Assembly: GCA_913777465.1 (NCBI GenBank)
Contig: CAJYRQ010000069.1
Location: 1-41,847, forward strand
Length of the DNA stretch: 41,847 bases
Source: an uncultured Chryseobacterium sp.
Lineage (GTDB): Bacteria; Bacteroidota; Bacteroidia; Flavobacteriales; Weeksellaceae
Direction of reading: 5' to 3'
The position numbers were made by a program, and so were the translations under genes. Each line of letters starts with the position of its first letter. The first letter of the stretch is position 1. Of this stretch, positions 34,787 to 41,275 are shown one piece after another. The notes beneath the pieces were generated by a model. It saw nothing but the letters and a program-made list of their open reading frames with translations. It was not told the DNA's origin and made no database searches.

Positions 34787-34843
34787 AAGCAGCCTTCTGT
34801 ACGAGCCCGGTTTTTCAGTATGATTCTAGAAACACAATGCACT

Positions 34844-34877
34844 AAGCACCTTACAACCCTGTAAGGTGTTTACTTTT
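34844..34877 (+). terminator. Terminator of the orphan transcript
   Basis: CACCTTACA (34847-34855) and TGTAAGGTG (34860-34868), extended by weaker pairs to 34844/34871, followed by TTTACTTTT on the plus strand. The minus side lacks a T-run, so it does not suit rlmF, whose stop codon it overlaps. Confidence 0.7.
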
Positions 34878-35808
34878 GGTTTAAATCCAGCCAGTTCTTT
34901 TGCTCGTGCCGCGGAACAAATGTCCATGCCAGCATCCGGCTTATTTTCTGGCCCTGCGCCATTTCAATGATGCGGAATTCTGCAGTTTTTGTTTTCTTTA
35001 AAAGAGAAGTGAATTTAAAGAGATGGTCTTTTTTGGAAACCAGACACGTAAACCATAAGACCTGTAAGGAATGCAGCGCGCTCTCCCGGATCATTTTCGT
35101 AATAAATGCCAGCTCACCGCCTTCACACCAAAGTTCAGACTGCTGTCCGCCGAAATTCAGAACCGGCTTACGGACTTTCGATTTGCTCAGGTTTTTTGTT
35201 TTTCTCAGGTTGCCTTTTAAAGCGGAAGCTTCGGAATCATGGAACGGCGGGTTGCACATGGAAAAAGCAAACCGGTCTTCAGGTCCCAGGATATTTTTAA
35301 AGATATGATTTGCTTCCGGCTGTTTCTTCAGACGGATTGCCGGCAACAGATCCGGATTATGATCTAAAATCTGTCCTGCATTTCTTAAAGAATCTTCATT
35401 GATATCGGTTCCGAACATGGTCCAGCCGTATGACCGGTGCGCAATTAAAGGATATACCAGATTGGCCCCCGTACCGATGTCGAGTCCTTGTACCTTCTGA
35501 CCTTCCGGGAGTTCGCTGAAAGATTCAGCCAGCAGATCGGCAATGTAATGAATGTAATCTGCCCTGCCGGGAATCGGCGGACAGAGGTTGGTATCGGGAA
35601 TATCCCAGTGCTGAACCTTATAAAAGTGTAACAACAAAGCTTTGTTCAGGAGCTTAACGGCCTTCGGCAGGCTGAAATTAATCGTTACACTTTGATAAGC
35701 GTTCACAAAAACATATTGTTTCAGTTCGGGTACACCGGCCATCAGCTGATCGAAATCGTACGGATCCCGGTGGAGATTCCTGGGATGCAGGCCGGACTTT
35801 TCAGCCAT
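34870..35808 (-). CDS. rlmF: 23S rRNA (adenine1618-N6)-methyltransferase
   Basis: 312 residues, normal for RlmF, which N6-methylates A1618 of 23S rRNA with S-adenosylmethionine. Family landmarks: LHPRNLHRDPYDFDQLMAGVPEL at the N-terminus, CPPIPGRADYIHYIADLL, SAM motif GLDIGTGANLVYPLI, GTDINEDSL, and the catalytic MCNPPFH (NPPF for N6-adenine). It starts 3 bp after the cytochrome gene stop, so it is third in a three-gene operon. Its stop overlaps the plus-strand terminator. Confidence 0.93.
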   Translation of the reverse strand: MAEKSGLHPRNLHRDPYDFDQLMAGVPELKQYVFVNAYQSVTINFSLPKAVKLLNKALLLHFYKVQHWDIPDTNLCPPIPGRADYIHYIADLLAESFSELPEGQKVQGLDIGTGANLVYPLIAHRSYGWTMFGTDINEDSLRNAGQILDHNPDLLPAIRLKKQPEANHIFKNILGPEDRFAFSMCNPPFHDSEASALKGNLRKTKNLSKSKVRKPVLNFGGQQSELWCEGGELAFITKMIRESALHSLQVLWFTCLVSKKDHLFKFTSLLKKTKTAEFRIIEMAQGQKISRMLAWTFVPRHEQKNWLDLNQK

Positions 35809-35811
35809 GCC

Positions 35812-36183
35812 TTATTTTTTAAGGCTTAAAATATACTGCACCATTTTTTTTGCATCTTCTTTAGATACCTGCGGATGAGGAGACATCGGTACTCCGCCCC
35901 AGACTCCGCTGCCACCTTCAATGATCTTGGAAGCCAGCAGCTCCGTATCTTTTTCAGAATATTTATCTGCAATCTGCTGATACGAAGGCCCTATCATTTT
36001 TTCGTTCACGGCATGGCATCCGGAACAGTCCAGGGTTTCAATGATCTGATCTCCGGAAAGATTGCTTTTGCCGGGATCCGAAGCTTGGGCCATTTCTAAA
36101 CCGGAACCAGCAGCAGGGGTTTCTTTTTTAGAACAGGAAAACATCAGCATGGCCATACATCCTGCTAAAAACAGATTTCTCAT
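35812..36183 (-). CDS. Monoheme cytochrome c lipoprotein
   Basis: 123 residues from the ATG at 36183. A longer frame to 36258 would overlap the upstream gene and lacks a signal; MRNLFLAGCMAMLMFSC gives a good lipoprotein signal with lipobox Cys about 17. The heme motif is CSGCH (CxxCH) in ETLDCSGCHAVNEKMIGPSY, and the distal Met ligand is probably in GGVPMSPHPQVS. This is a class I, c551-like electron carrier anchored in the periplasmic or outer-membrane leaflet. It lies between a small lipoprotein and rlmF on the same strand. The partner oxidase or reductase is not in the window. Confidence 0.9.
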   Translation of the reverse strand: MRNLFLAGCMAMLMFSCSKKETPAAGSGLEMAQASDPGKSNLSGDQIIETLDCSGCHAVNEKMIGPSYQQIADKYSEKDTELLASKIIEGGSGVWGGVPMSPHPQVSKEDAKKMVQYILSLKK

Positions 36184-36193
36184 GATCCTGCAG

Positions 36194-36421
36194 TTATTTT
36201 TTGGCAGCCGTAGCCGTATCTGCTTTTGCCTGGTTAGCCGGTAAAGATTCTGCGGCATTTACCTGGGAATTTTCTGTTTTTCTGGCAGTAGAATCCACTA
36301 CCGTAGGGGCATCCGGTTCAGGCAACATCGTGTTGCTGTCCTGTAAGTCATGATTGGGCTTCTTTGAGCAGCTTACCGCTACTAAACCTCCGATAAACGC
36401 GATTGCTAATACTTTTTTCAT
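36194..36421 (-). CDS. Small lipoprotein, low-complexity
   Basis: 75 residues. Signal with lipobox VAVSC (Cys about 18), then a short hydrophilic tail rich in Ala, Asp, Asn, Thr and Lys with no visible fold (NTMLPEPDAPTVVDSTARK...ADTATAAKK). It is 10 bp upstream of the cytochrome c gene and shares its promoter. Probably a small membrane-tethered spacer; family not recognised. Confidence 0.7.
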   Translation of the reverse strand: MKKVLAIAFIGGLVAVSCSKKPNHDLQDSNTMLPEPDAPTVVDSTARKTENSQVNAAESLPANQAKADTATAAKK

Positions 36422-36444
36422 TATTTTTCCTATAAAAATTTAGA

Positions 36445-36452
36445 CAAAAATA
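36445..36452 (-). promoter_or_regulatory. -7 element of the lipoprotein-cytochrome-rlmF operon
   Basis: TATTTTTG on the minus strand, full TAnnTTTG match, 23 bp before the ATG at 36421; a TTG 15 nt further upstream (36470-36468) is slightly close for a -33 element. Confidence 0.5.
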
Positions 36453-36984
36453 TAAAAAATAAACGTTCAAGCTCATGATAAATGTCCATTTTAAAGATAT
36501 TTTACGCAAGATTAAAATCAGGAATGATTATATTTAACGTGGATTCGAGCTACAAACCGTAATTAAAAGGCTTGAAGAGGGATGCCGGATGCTGGAGGCA
36601 CTGTCGCTTAAGGATATTACCTGTAATTTTGAATATCAACTGATTTTTTTCACTACACTAAATTCTTTAAGATCTCCACTTTAATTCCATTAAACCACTT
36701 AAAAAACAATTAGTTACCATAAAATTCACGTTATTTAAGATAGATTTTTAAAATTAAAGCATGGTTTTCATTTCAAAATTCTCTTTTTCACGAGCAACCA
36801 CGGTTTTCTGACAGTGGTATTTTTGTTTATAATTTTCGGTGTATTATCCGCTTTTACTAAAAGATGGGGACTGCTAATCATCACCTTGATCAAAGTTCAG
36901 ACAATCGGAAAGCAAATAATTTTCAGATTAAAAATCGAAAAGGAACAGGATTTGTTGTAAGCTTTAAGATTTATTTTAATCATT
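36453..36984. other. Long non-coding stretch before the trp promoter
   Basis: About 530 bp with no supported gene on either strand. It holds a short heptamer array at 36580-36600. A 71-aa plus-strand frame (36864-37079) runs through the trp promoter and leader in another frame and is not accepted. Confidence 0.6.
36580..36600. repeat. Short heptamer array, 3 units
   Basis: GGATGCC, GGATGCT, GGAGGCA in register. Reverse complement matches the GCATCC-type units at 3543-3570. Confidence 0.45.
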
Positions 36985-37017
36985 TTGTTTTTCATATTAA
37001 AAAAATATATACATTTG
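36985..37017 (+). promoter_or_regulatory. Promoter of the trp operon
   Basis: TTG at 36985-36987 (within TTTTG), 22 nt, then TACATTTG at 37010-37017: a full match to the Bacteroidetes TTG / TAnnTTTG consensus. If the usual start lies 3-6 nt after the -7 element, transcription begins at about 37020-37023, right at the leader-peptide ATG (37022). Confidence 0.72.
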
Positions 37018-37021
37018 TACC

Positions 37022-37099
37022 ATGTTTAGTAACAGCAACAATATGTGGTGGTGGCTTTCAAACTCTTCGTCGGGTCTGAGGCTATTGTCGTGCTGTTAA
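37022..37099 (+). CDS. trp leader peptide with three consecutive Trp codons
   Basis: 25 codons and TAA. The peptide begins MFSNSNNMWWWLSNSSSG and ends in LLSCC. Trp codons 9-11 (TGG TGG TGG, 37046-37054) are the sensor: when charged Trp-tRNA is scarce the ribosome stalls there and the downstream RNA folds so that the terminator at 37138 cannot form. This fits the Bacteroid-trp leader motif described upstream of trp genes in Bacteroidetes. The start is almost at the predicted transcription start. Confidence 0.88.
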   Translation: MFSNSNNMWWWLSNSSSGLRLLSCC

Positions 37100-37137
37100 T
37101 CCATCTTAACGCTTCAATAATAAAACAATATACAAAG

Positions 37138-37169
37138 AGACTTTGACGGATACCGTTGAAGTCTTTTTT
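37138..37169 (+). terminator. trp attenuator (terminator hairpin)
   Basis: Arms AGACTTTGACGG (37138-37149) and CCGTTGAAGTCT (37153-37164), 12 pairs including two G-U, loop ATA, followed by TTTTT. It lies 38 bp after the leader-peptide stop and 29 bp before trpE. The competing antiterminator pairing is not resolved by eye; the leader stretch TCAAACTCTT (37059-37068) is complementary to AAGAG and TTTGA around the first arm. Confidence 0.88.
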
Positions 37170-37197
37170 ATTTAACCCTATTTAAAATAAACTGCAG

Positions 37198-38622
37198 ATG
37201 TTCAGTAAAAAAATAAAAGTAAAAACCGTTTCAAGAAAAACCCTGGGTGATCTCCGGACGCCAATGACTATTTATCTCCAGATCCGCGACCAGTTCAGGG
37301 ATACTGTTCTGCTGGAAAGCTCGGATTCTAAGAATATCGACAATAATTTCTCATTTATAGCCATCAATGCTATTGCCGGAATCGAGATTAAAACCTTAAC
37401 CGATTTTGAAGTAAAGCTTCCCGGCCAGGAACCGGTAAAACAATCCATCGGCGGACGGAACATCACGGAAATCCTGCAGGATTTCGCCCATGTCTTTGAT
37501 TGTAAAAGCACAAACGACCCGATTGAAAAAACGGCACAGAGCCTTTTCGGATATACCAGTTTTGAAGCCGTACAGTTTTTTGAAAACCTGAACTTCAAAC
37601 CCCAGAGTCCTGAGGTGGAAATCCCTATTCTACGGTACCGGCTGTATCAGTATGTCATTGCCATCAACCATTACAATGATGAAATGCACATCATCGAAAA
37701 CCAGATGGAAGGTGTAAAACCTGAACTTTACGTATTGGAAAGCCTGATTAAAAACCACAATTCCGTGATCTACCCTTTTGAAAAGGACGGCGGGGAAACT
37801 TCAAACATCACGAATGAAGAATACATCGATCTGGTAAAAACCGCCCAGAAGCACTGTATGCGGGGAGACGTCTTCCAGCTGGTTTTAAGCAGAAGGTTTG
37901 AACAGAAATTCAAAGGAGACGAATTCAATGTGTACCGGGCTCTGAGAAACATCAATCCTTCACCTTACCTTTTCTTCTTCGATTACGGAAATTATAAACT
38001 CTTCGGATCCAGCCCGGAAAGCCAGCTGATCATTAAAAACAACAAAGCCGTTATCCACCCGATTGCCGGGACTTTCAAAAGAACGGGGCATCTTGAAACC
38101 GATCTTCAGTCGATCGAAGCCCTAAAAAATGATGAAAAGGAAAATGCAGAGCACACCATGCTGGTGGATCTTGCAAGAAACGATTTGGGGAAACTCGGAA
38201 AAAACGTTACCGTAACCAAATTAAAGGAAATCCAGCTTTTTTCCCACGTCATCCACATGGTCAGCGAAGTAACGGCCGATCTGGCGGAGCAGACCAATCC
38301 TTTCGAAATGGTGGCAACCACTTTTCCCCAGGGAACTTTAAGCGGCGCCCCAAAGCACAAAGCTTTACAGTTAATCGACAAATATGAAAAAGATTCCCGT
38401 GGCTATTACGGCGGCTGTATCGGAATGATCGGTCTCGACGGCGAATGCAACCAGGCCATTATGATCCGTACTTTTTTAAGCAAGAACAACACCCTGTATT
38501 ACCAGGCCGGCGCTGGACTGGTAGCGAAATCCAATCCCGAAAGCGAACTCCAGGAAGTAAACAATAAACTGAATGCGCTTAAAAAGGCGGTGGAGAAAGC
38601 GGAGAAGCTGGTTGATAGTTGA
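37198..38622 (+). CDS. trpE: Anthranilate synthase component I
   Basis: 474 residues. With TrpG it converts chorismate and glutamine to anthranilate, the first step of tryptophan synthesis. Chorismate-enzyme core motifs: GDVFQLVLSRRFE, NPSPYLFFFDYGNYKLFGSSPE, HPIAGTFKRTG, DEKENAEHTMLVDLARNDLG, GTLSGAPKHKALQLI and GYYGGCIGMIGLDG. Its expression is under the leader attenuator. The final codons GTT GAT AGT TGA (38611-38622) are made of the first heptamer units of the repeat array that follows. Confidence 0.96.
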   Translation: MFSKKIKVKTVSRKTLGDLRTPMTIYLQIRDQFRDTVLLESSDSKNIDNNFSFIAINAIAGIEIKTLTDFEVKLPGQEPVKQSIGGRNITEILQDFAHVFDCKSTNDPIEKTAQSLFGYTSFEAVQFFENLNFKPQSPEVEIPILRYRLYQYVIAINHYNDEMHIIENQMEGVKPELYVLESLIKNHNSVIYPFEKDGGETSNITNEEYIDLVKTAQKHCMRGDVFQLVLSRRFEQKFKGDEFNVYRALRNINPSPYLFFFDYGNYKLFGSSPESQLIIKNNKAVIHPIAGTFKRTGHLETDLQSIEALKNDEKENAEHTMLVDLARNDLGKLGKNVTVTKLKEIQLFSHVIHMVSEVTADLAEQTNPFEMVATTFPQGTLSGAPKHKALQLIDKYEKDSRGYYGGCIGMIGLDGECNQAIMIRTFLSKNNTLYYQAGAGLVAKSNPESELQEVNNKLNALKKAVEKAEKLVDS

Positions 38623-38673
38623 TAGAAATTAGTTATTAGTTATTAGTTATTAGTTATTAGTTATTAGTTAAAA
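38611..38673. repeat. Heptamer array running out of the trpE 3' end
   Basis: Nine 7-bp units in one register: GTTGATA x2, GAAATTA, GTTATTA x5, GTTAAAA. The first two units include the trpE stop codon. The five identical GTTATTA copies are prone to slippage. The sense is inverted relative to the CATCAAC array at 39075-39123. Confidence 0.88.
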
Positions 38674-38700
38674 TATTTATTAAAAAATTATAAAACACAA

Positions 38701-39057
38701 ATGATGGAGTACACAAATTTAGGTGTATGGGTTGAATCAAGAAAACTTAGTAATAGTATATACGATTCAACTAAAAGTTATCCGAAAGAAGAAATATTCG
38801 GTTTAACCAATCAGATCAGAAGAGCAGCTATATCTGTTCCTTCCAATATAGCTGAAGGATGCGGAAGAAATACAGCGAAAGCAACAATACAATTTCTGTT
38901 TATTGCAAGAGGTTCATTGTATGAGTTGGAGACCCAGCTGTATTTATCTTATAATCAAAGGTATATAAATGAAAAACAATTTACAGAACTCTTAAATCAG
39001 ACCATCCTTTGCAAAAAACTATTGAATGGATTTATTAATTATTACAGAAAAAAATAA
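38701..39057 (+). CDS. Four-helix-bundle protein (23S rRNA intervening-sequence type) inside the trp operon
   Basis: 118 residues (an ATG at 38704 would give 117). Family landmarks: LGVWVESRKLSNSIYDSTKSYPKEEIFGLTNQIRRAAISVPSNIAEGCGR, then ARGSLYELETQL. This is the TIGR02436-type four-helix bundle first seen in intervening sequences of 23S rRNA genes and common as lone genes in Bacteroidetes; the molecular function is unknown. It lies between trpE and trpG, flanked by heptamer arrays, and its stop is 1 bp before the trpG ATG. More AT-rich than the trp genes. Probably an insertion tolerated in the operon. Confidence 0.9.
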   Translation: MMEYTNLGVWVESRKLSNSIYDSTKSYPKEEIFGLTNQIRRAAISVPSNIAEGCGRNTAKATIQFLFIARGSLYELETQLYLSYNQRYINEKQFTELLNQTILCKKLLNGFINYYRKK

Positions 39058-39058
39058 A

Positions 39059-39688
39059 ATGAAACATACAGAACCATCAACAATCAACCATATCCCATCA
39101 ACCTTACCCCATCAACCATCACCCAAAGTCCTGGTATTCGATAATTACGACAGCTTTACCTATAACCTCGTTCAGATGATTGAAAGAATTCTGAATACCA
39201 AAGTGAATGTAGTGAAAAATGACCGGATTCCCCTGGCTGAAATCGATCAGTATGACAAAATCGTACTTTCTCCAGGCCCCGGAATTCCTGAAGAAGCGGG
39301 AATCTTACTGGATGTGATAAGAGAATATGCCCCTACCAAAAGCATCCTGGGCGTATGTCTTGGCCAGCAGGCCATTGCAGAGGCTTTCGGCGGAAGTTTG
39401 ATCAACCTTACCGAAATTTATCATGGGGTCGCAACACCGGCAGATGTGGTAAAAGACGACACGAAAATTTTCAGGAACCTTTCCAGCGGGATTGAAGTCG
39501 GACGATACCACAGTTGGGTGGTGAACCGCGAGGATTTACCGGCAGAACTGGAAATCACCGCTGTAGATAAAGACGGCATGATCATGGCTCTGCAGCATAA
39601 AACTTATGATGTACACGGGGTCCAGTTTCACCCTGAAAGCATCCTGACCCCAGAAGGGGAAGTCATTATCCGAAATTTTTTAATTTAA
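39059..39688 (+). CDS. trpG: Anthranilate synthase component II (glutamine amidotransferase)
   Basis: 209 residues from the ATG at 39059; an ATG at 39026 lies inside the preceding gene. The class I glutamine amidotransferase triad is complete: Cys in GVCLGQQAIAEAF, His and Glu in VQFHPESIL. It supplies ammonia to TrpE. The conserved part starts at KVLVFDNYDSFTYN, about residue 24; the preceding ~22 residues (MKHTEPSTINHIPST...) are unusual for TrpG and are encoded by the heptamer array at 39075-39123. No other start codon lies between the array and the conserved core. Confidence 0.95.
   Translation: MKHTEPSTINHIPSTLPHQPSPKVLVFDNYDSFTYNLVQMIERILNTKVNVVKNDRIPLAEIDQYDKIVLSPGPGIPEEAGILLDVIREYAPTKSILGVCLGQQAIAEAFGGSLINLTEIYHGVATPADVVKDDTKIFRNLSSGIEVGRYHSWVVNREDLPAELEITAVDKDGMIMALQHKTYDVHGVQFHPESILTPEGEVIIRNFLI
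39075..39123. repeat. Heptamer array translated as the TrpG N-terminus
   Basis: Seven 7-bp units in register: CATCAAC, AATCAAC, CATATCC, CATCAAC, CTTACCC, CATCAAC, CATCACC. Consensus CATCAAC is the reverse complement of GTTGATG, close to the GTTGATA units at the end of trpE, so inverted arrays flank the four-helix-bundle gene. Because 7 is not a multiple of 3, adding or losing one unit would shift the trpG frame. Confidence 0.85.
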
Positions 39689-39691
39689 GAC

Positions 39692-40219
39692 ATGACTAAA
39701 GAAGAATTCGATGCTTTTCTTACCCGGAAAGTATTTTATAAGCTGAATAACTTTACCACAAGTTCAAATGAAGGAGTGCTCGCCGTCTATTCTTATATAC
39801 TTAAATATGAGGAAATAGACAGCGATCATTGGAGTGAAGGTCATGCCTCATCAGACCTTCTTCAGATCATCACTTATTATGAAGCTACGGTTTGGGATGA
39901 ATTAAAAAAAGACGTCAGTAACTGGAGTGAGAATCAGATTGAACTTTTTGCGCAAAGCCTGTTAACAGCTTATCCTGAAGTTCCGGAAAGATACAAAGTC
40001 AGTGAAAGGATTGATTTTGTTTTATTTTTAATGGAGAAAAATATTCTTTACAAAAGTTTATATTCAGACTTTAGGTACTGGTGCCAATTAGACCTTAATT
40101 TGCTTTACAGGGCTGATATAAACCAACTCGCAGTACAATTGGAAATAGATAAGATTGATGAAGTACATATACTGAATGACCACGATCCTTTTGCAATAAT
40201 TAAAAAATTAATGTCTTAA
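39692..40219 (+). CDS. Hypothetical 175-aa protein inside the trp operon
   Basis: 175 residues, acidic, rich in Trp, Tyr and Asp (DSDHWSEGHASSDLLQIITYYEATVWDEL, YSDFRYWCQLDLNLLYRADIN). No signal peptide, membrane segment or recognisable motif; predicted mostly helical. It starts 3 bp after trpG and ends 56 bp before trpD. Composition is more AT-rich than trpG or trpD. Size and acidity are like those of immunity proteins, but nothing beyond that supports such a role. It has no known place in tryptophan synthesis. Confidence 0.75.
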   Translation: MTKEEFDAFLTRKVFYKLNNFTTSSNEGVLAVYSYILKYEEIDSDHWSEGHASSDLLQIITYYEATVWDELKKDVSNWSENQIELFAQSLLTAYPEVPERYKVSERIDFVLFLMEKNILYKSLYSDFRYWCQLDLNLLYRADINQLAVQLEIDKIDEVHILNDHDPFAIIKKLMS

Positions 40220-40275
40220 AAACACAAGTTATCCTCGGATTGAAATAAAAAAATTAACAGATTTAATCTTTAGAA

Positions 40276-41265
40276 ATGAAAGAAATCCTTCAATACCTTT
40301 TCAATCACCATACGCTGTCCAAATCGCAGGCAAAGGCGATCATGATTGAAATTGCACAAAATAAATTCAACGCTACGGAAGTAACGGCCTTTGTGACCGT
40401 TTTCCTGATGCGGAATATTACCCTGCCGGAACTGGAAGGTTTCCGCGACGCCCTTTTGCAGATGGCCGTTCCGGTGAACATCGATGCAGAGGAGGCCATC
40501 GATATCGTAGGAACCGGCGGTGACGGCAAAAACACCATCAATATTTCCACCCTGGCGAGCTTTGTGGTAGCCGGTGCGGGACAGAAGGTTACCAAACACG
40601 GCAATTACGGGGCTTCCACCATCACCGGGTCGTCCAATGTGCTGGAAGCGCTGGGTTATGAATTTAAAAACAGTCCCGAACAGCTTCAGGAAGAGCTGGA
40701 TAAAGCCAACATTTGCTTTTTGCACGCCCCCTATTTTCATCCGGCCCTGAAATCCGTCGGAGCGCTGAGAAAATCGTTGGGATTAAGAACTTTTTTCAAT
40801 CTTCTCGGCCCGCTGGTGAATCCTGTAAAGCCGAAGTATTCGGTGATCGGCGTTTATAACCTGGAGATCGCAAGGATTTACCAGTATCTCCTGCAGAAAG
40901 ACAAACGCGAGTTTACCCTGGTTCACGGGATGGACGGCTATGATGAAATCAGCCTGACAGGCGACAGCAAGATCATCAGTAAAAAGGGCGAAGCTGTTTA
41001 TACCAACGAAGATCTTGGCTTTACAGCCGTAACCCCCGAAAGCATTCAGGCAGCCGGTACTCCGGAAGAAACGGCAAAAATGTTCAGGAATATCCTTGAA
41101 GGCAAGGGAACGGAAGAACAGAATTGCGTGGTGCTTGCCAATGCAGCAATTGCATTATCCTCTACCGGTAAATCCGGAAACTTTGAAGACTGCCTTTCCA
41201 TGGCAAAAGACAGTTTATACGGCGGGAAAGCCTTACACAGCCTGAAATTATTGTTGAATGAATAA
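40276..41265 (+). CDS. trpD: Anthranilate phosphoribosyltransferase
   Basis: 329 residues, normal for TrpD, which joins anthranilate to phosphoribosyl pyrophosphate. Motifs: VGTGGDGKNTINIST (PRPP-binding GTGGD), KHGNYGASTITGSSNVLEALG, FFNLLGPLVNPVKP, and VHGMDGYDEISLTG. It follows the 175-aa gene by 56 bp and precedes trpC by about 10 bp. Confidence 0.97.
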   Translation: MKEILQYLFNHHTLSKSQAKAIMIEIAQNKFNATEVTAFVTVFLMRNITLPELEGFRDALLQMAVPVNIDAEEAIDIVGTGGDGKNTINISTLASFVVAGAGQKVTKHGNYGASTITGSSNVLEALGYEFKNSPEQLQEELDKANICFLHAPYFHPALKSVGALRKSLGLRTFFNLLGPLVNPVKPKYSVIGVYNLEIARIYQYLLQKDKREFTLVHGMDGYDEISLTGDSKIISKKGEAVYTNEDLGFTAVTPESIQAAGTPEETAKMFRNILEGKGTEEQNCVVLANAAIALSSTGKSGNFEDCLSMAKDSLYGGKALHSLKLLLNE

Positions 41266-41275
41266 ATGAATGGGT

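Larger units (their letters stand above)
34669..34877 (+). ncRNA. Orphan ~200-nt structured transcript with a short ORF
   Basis: Bounded by the promoter element at 34659-34666 and the terminator at 34844-34877. Inside, a short ORF is followed by a compact fold: CGGGC (34769-34773) can pair with GCCCG (34805-34809), enclosing AGAAG/CTTCT (34785-34789 with 34794-34798), and then comes GGTTTTTC, an attenuator-like arrangement. No gene on this strand follows, since rlmF is convergent. Local composition is more GC-rich than its flanks. It looks like a leader/attenuator without its structural gene, or a small RNA. End points are estimates. Confidence 0.45.

Noticed and set aside
36864-37079. 71-aa plus-strand frame upstream of trpE
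   Set aside because: It overlaps the trp promoter and the leader peptide in a different frame, and the Trp-codon leader explains the region better.
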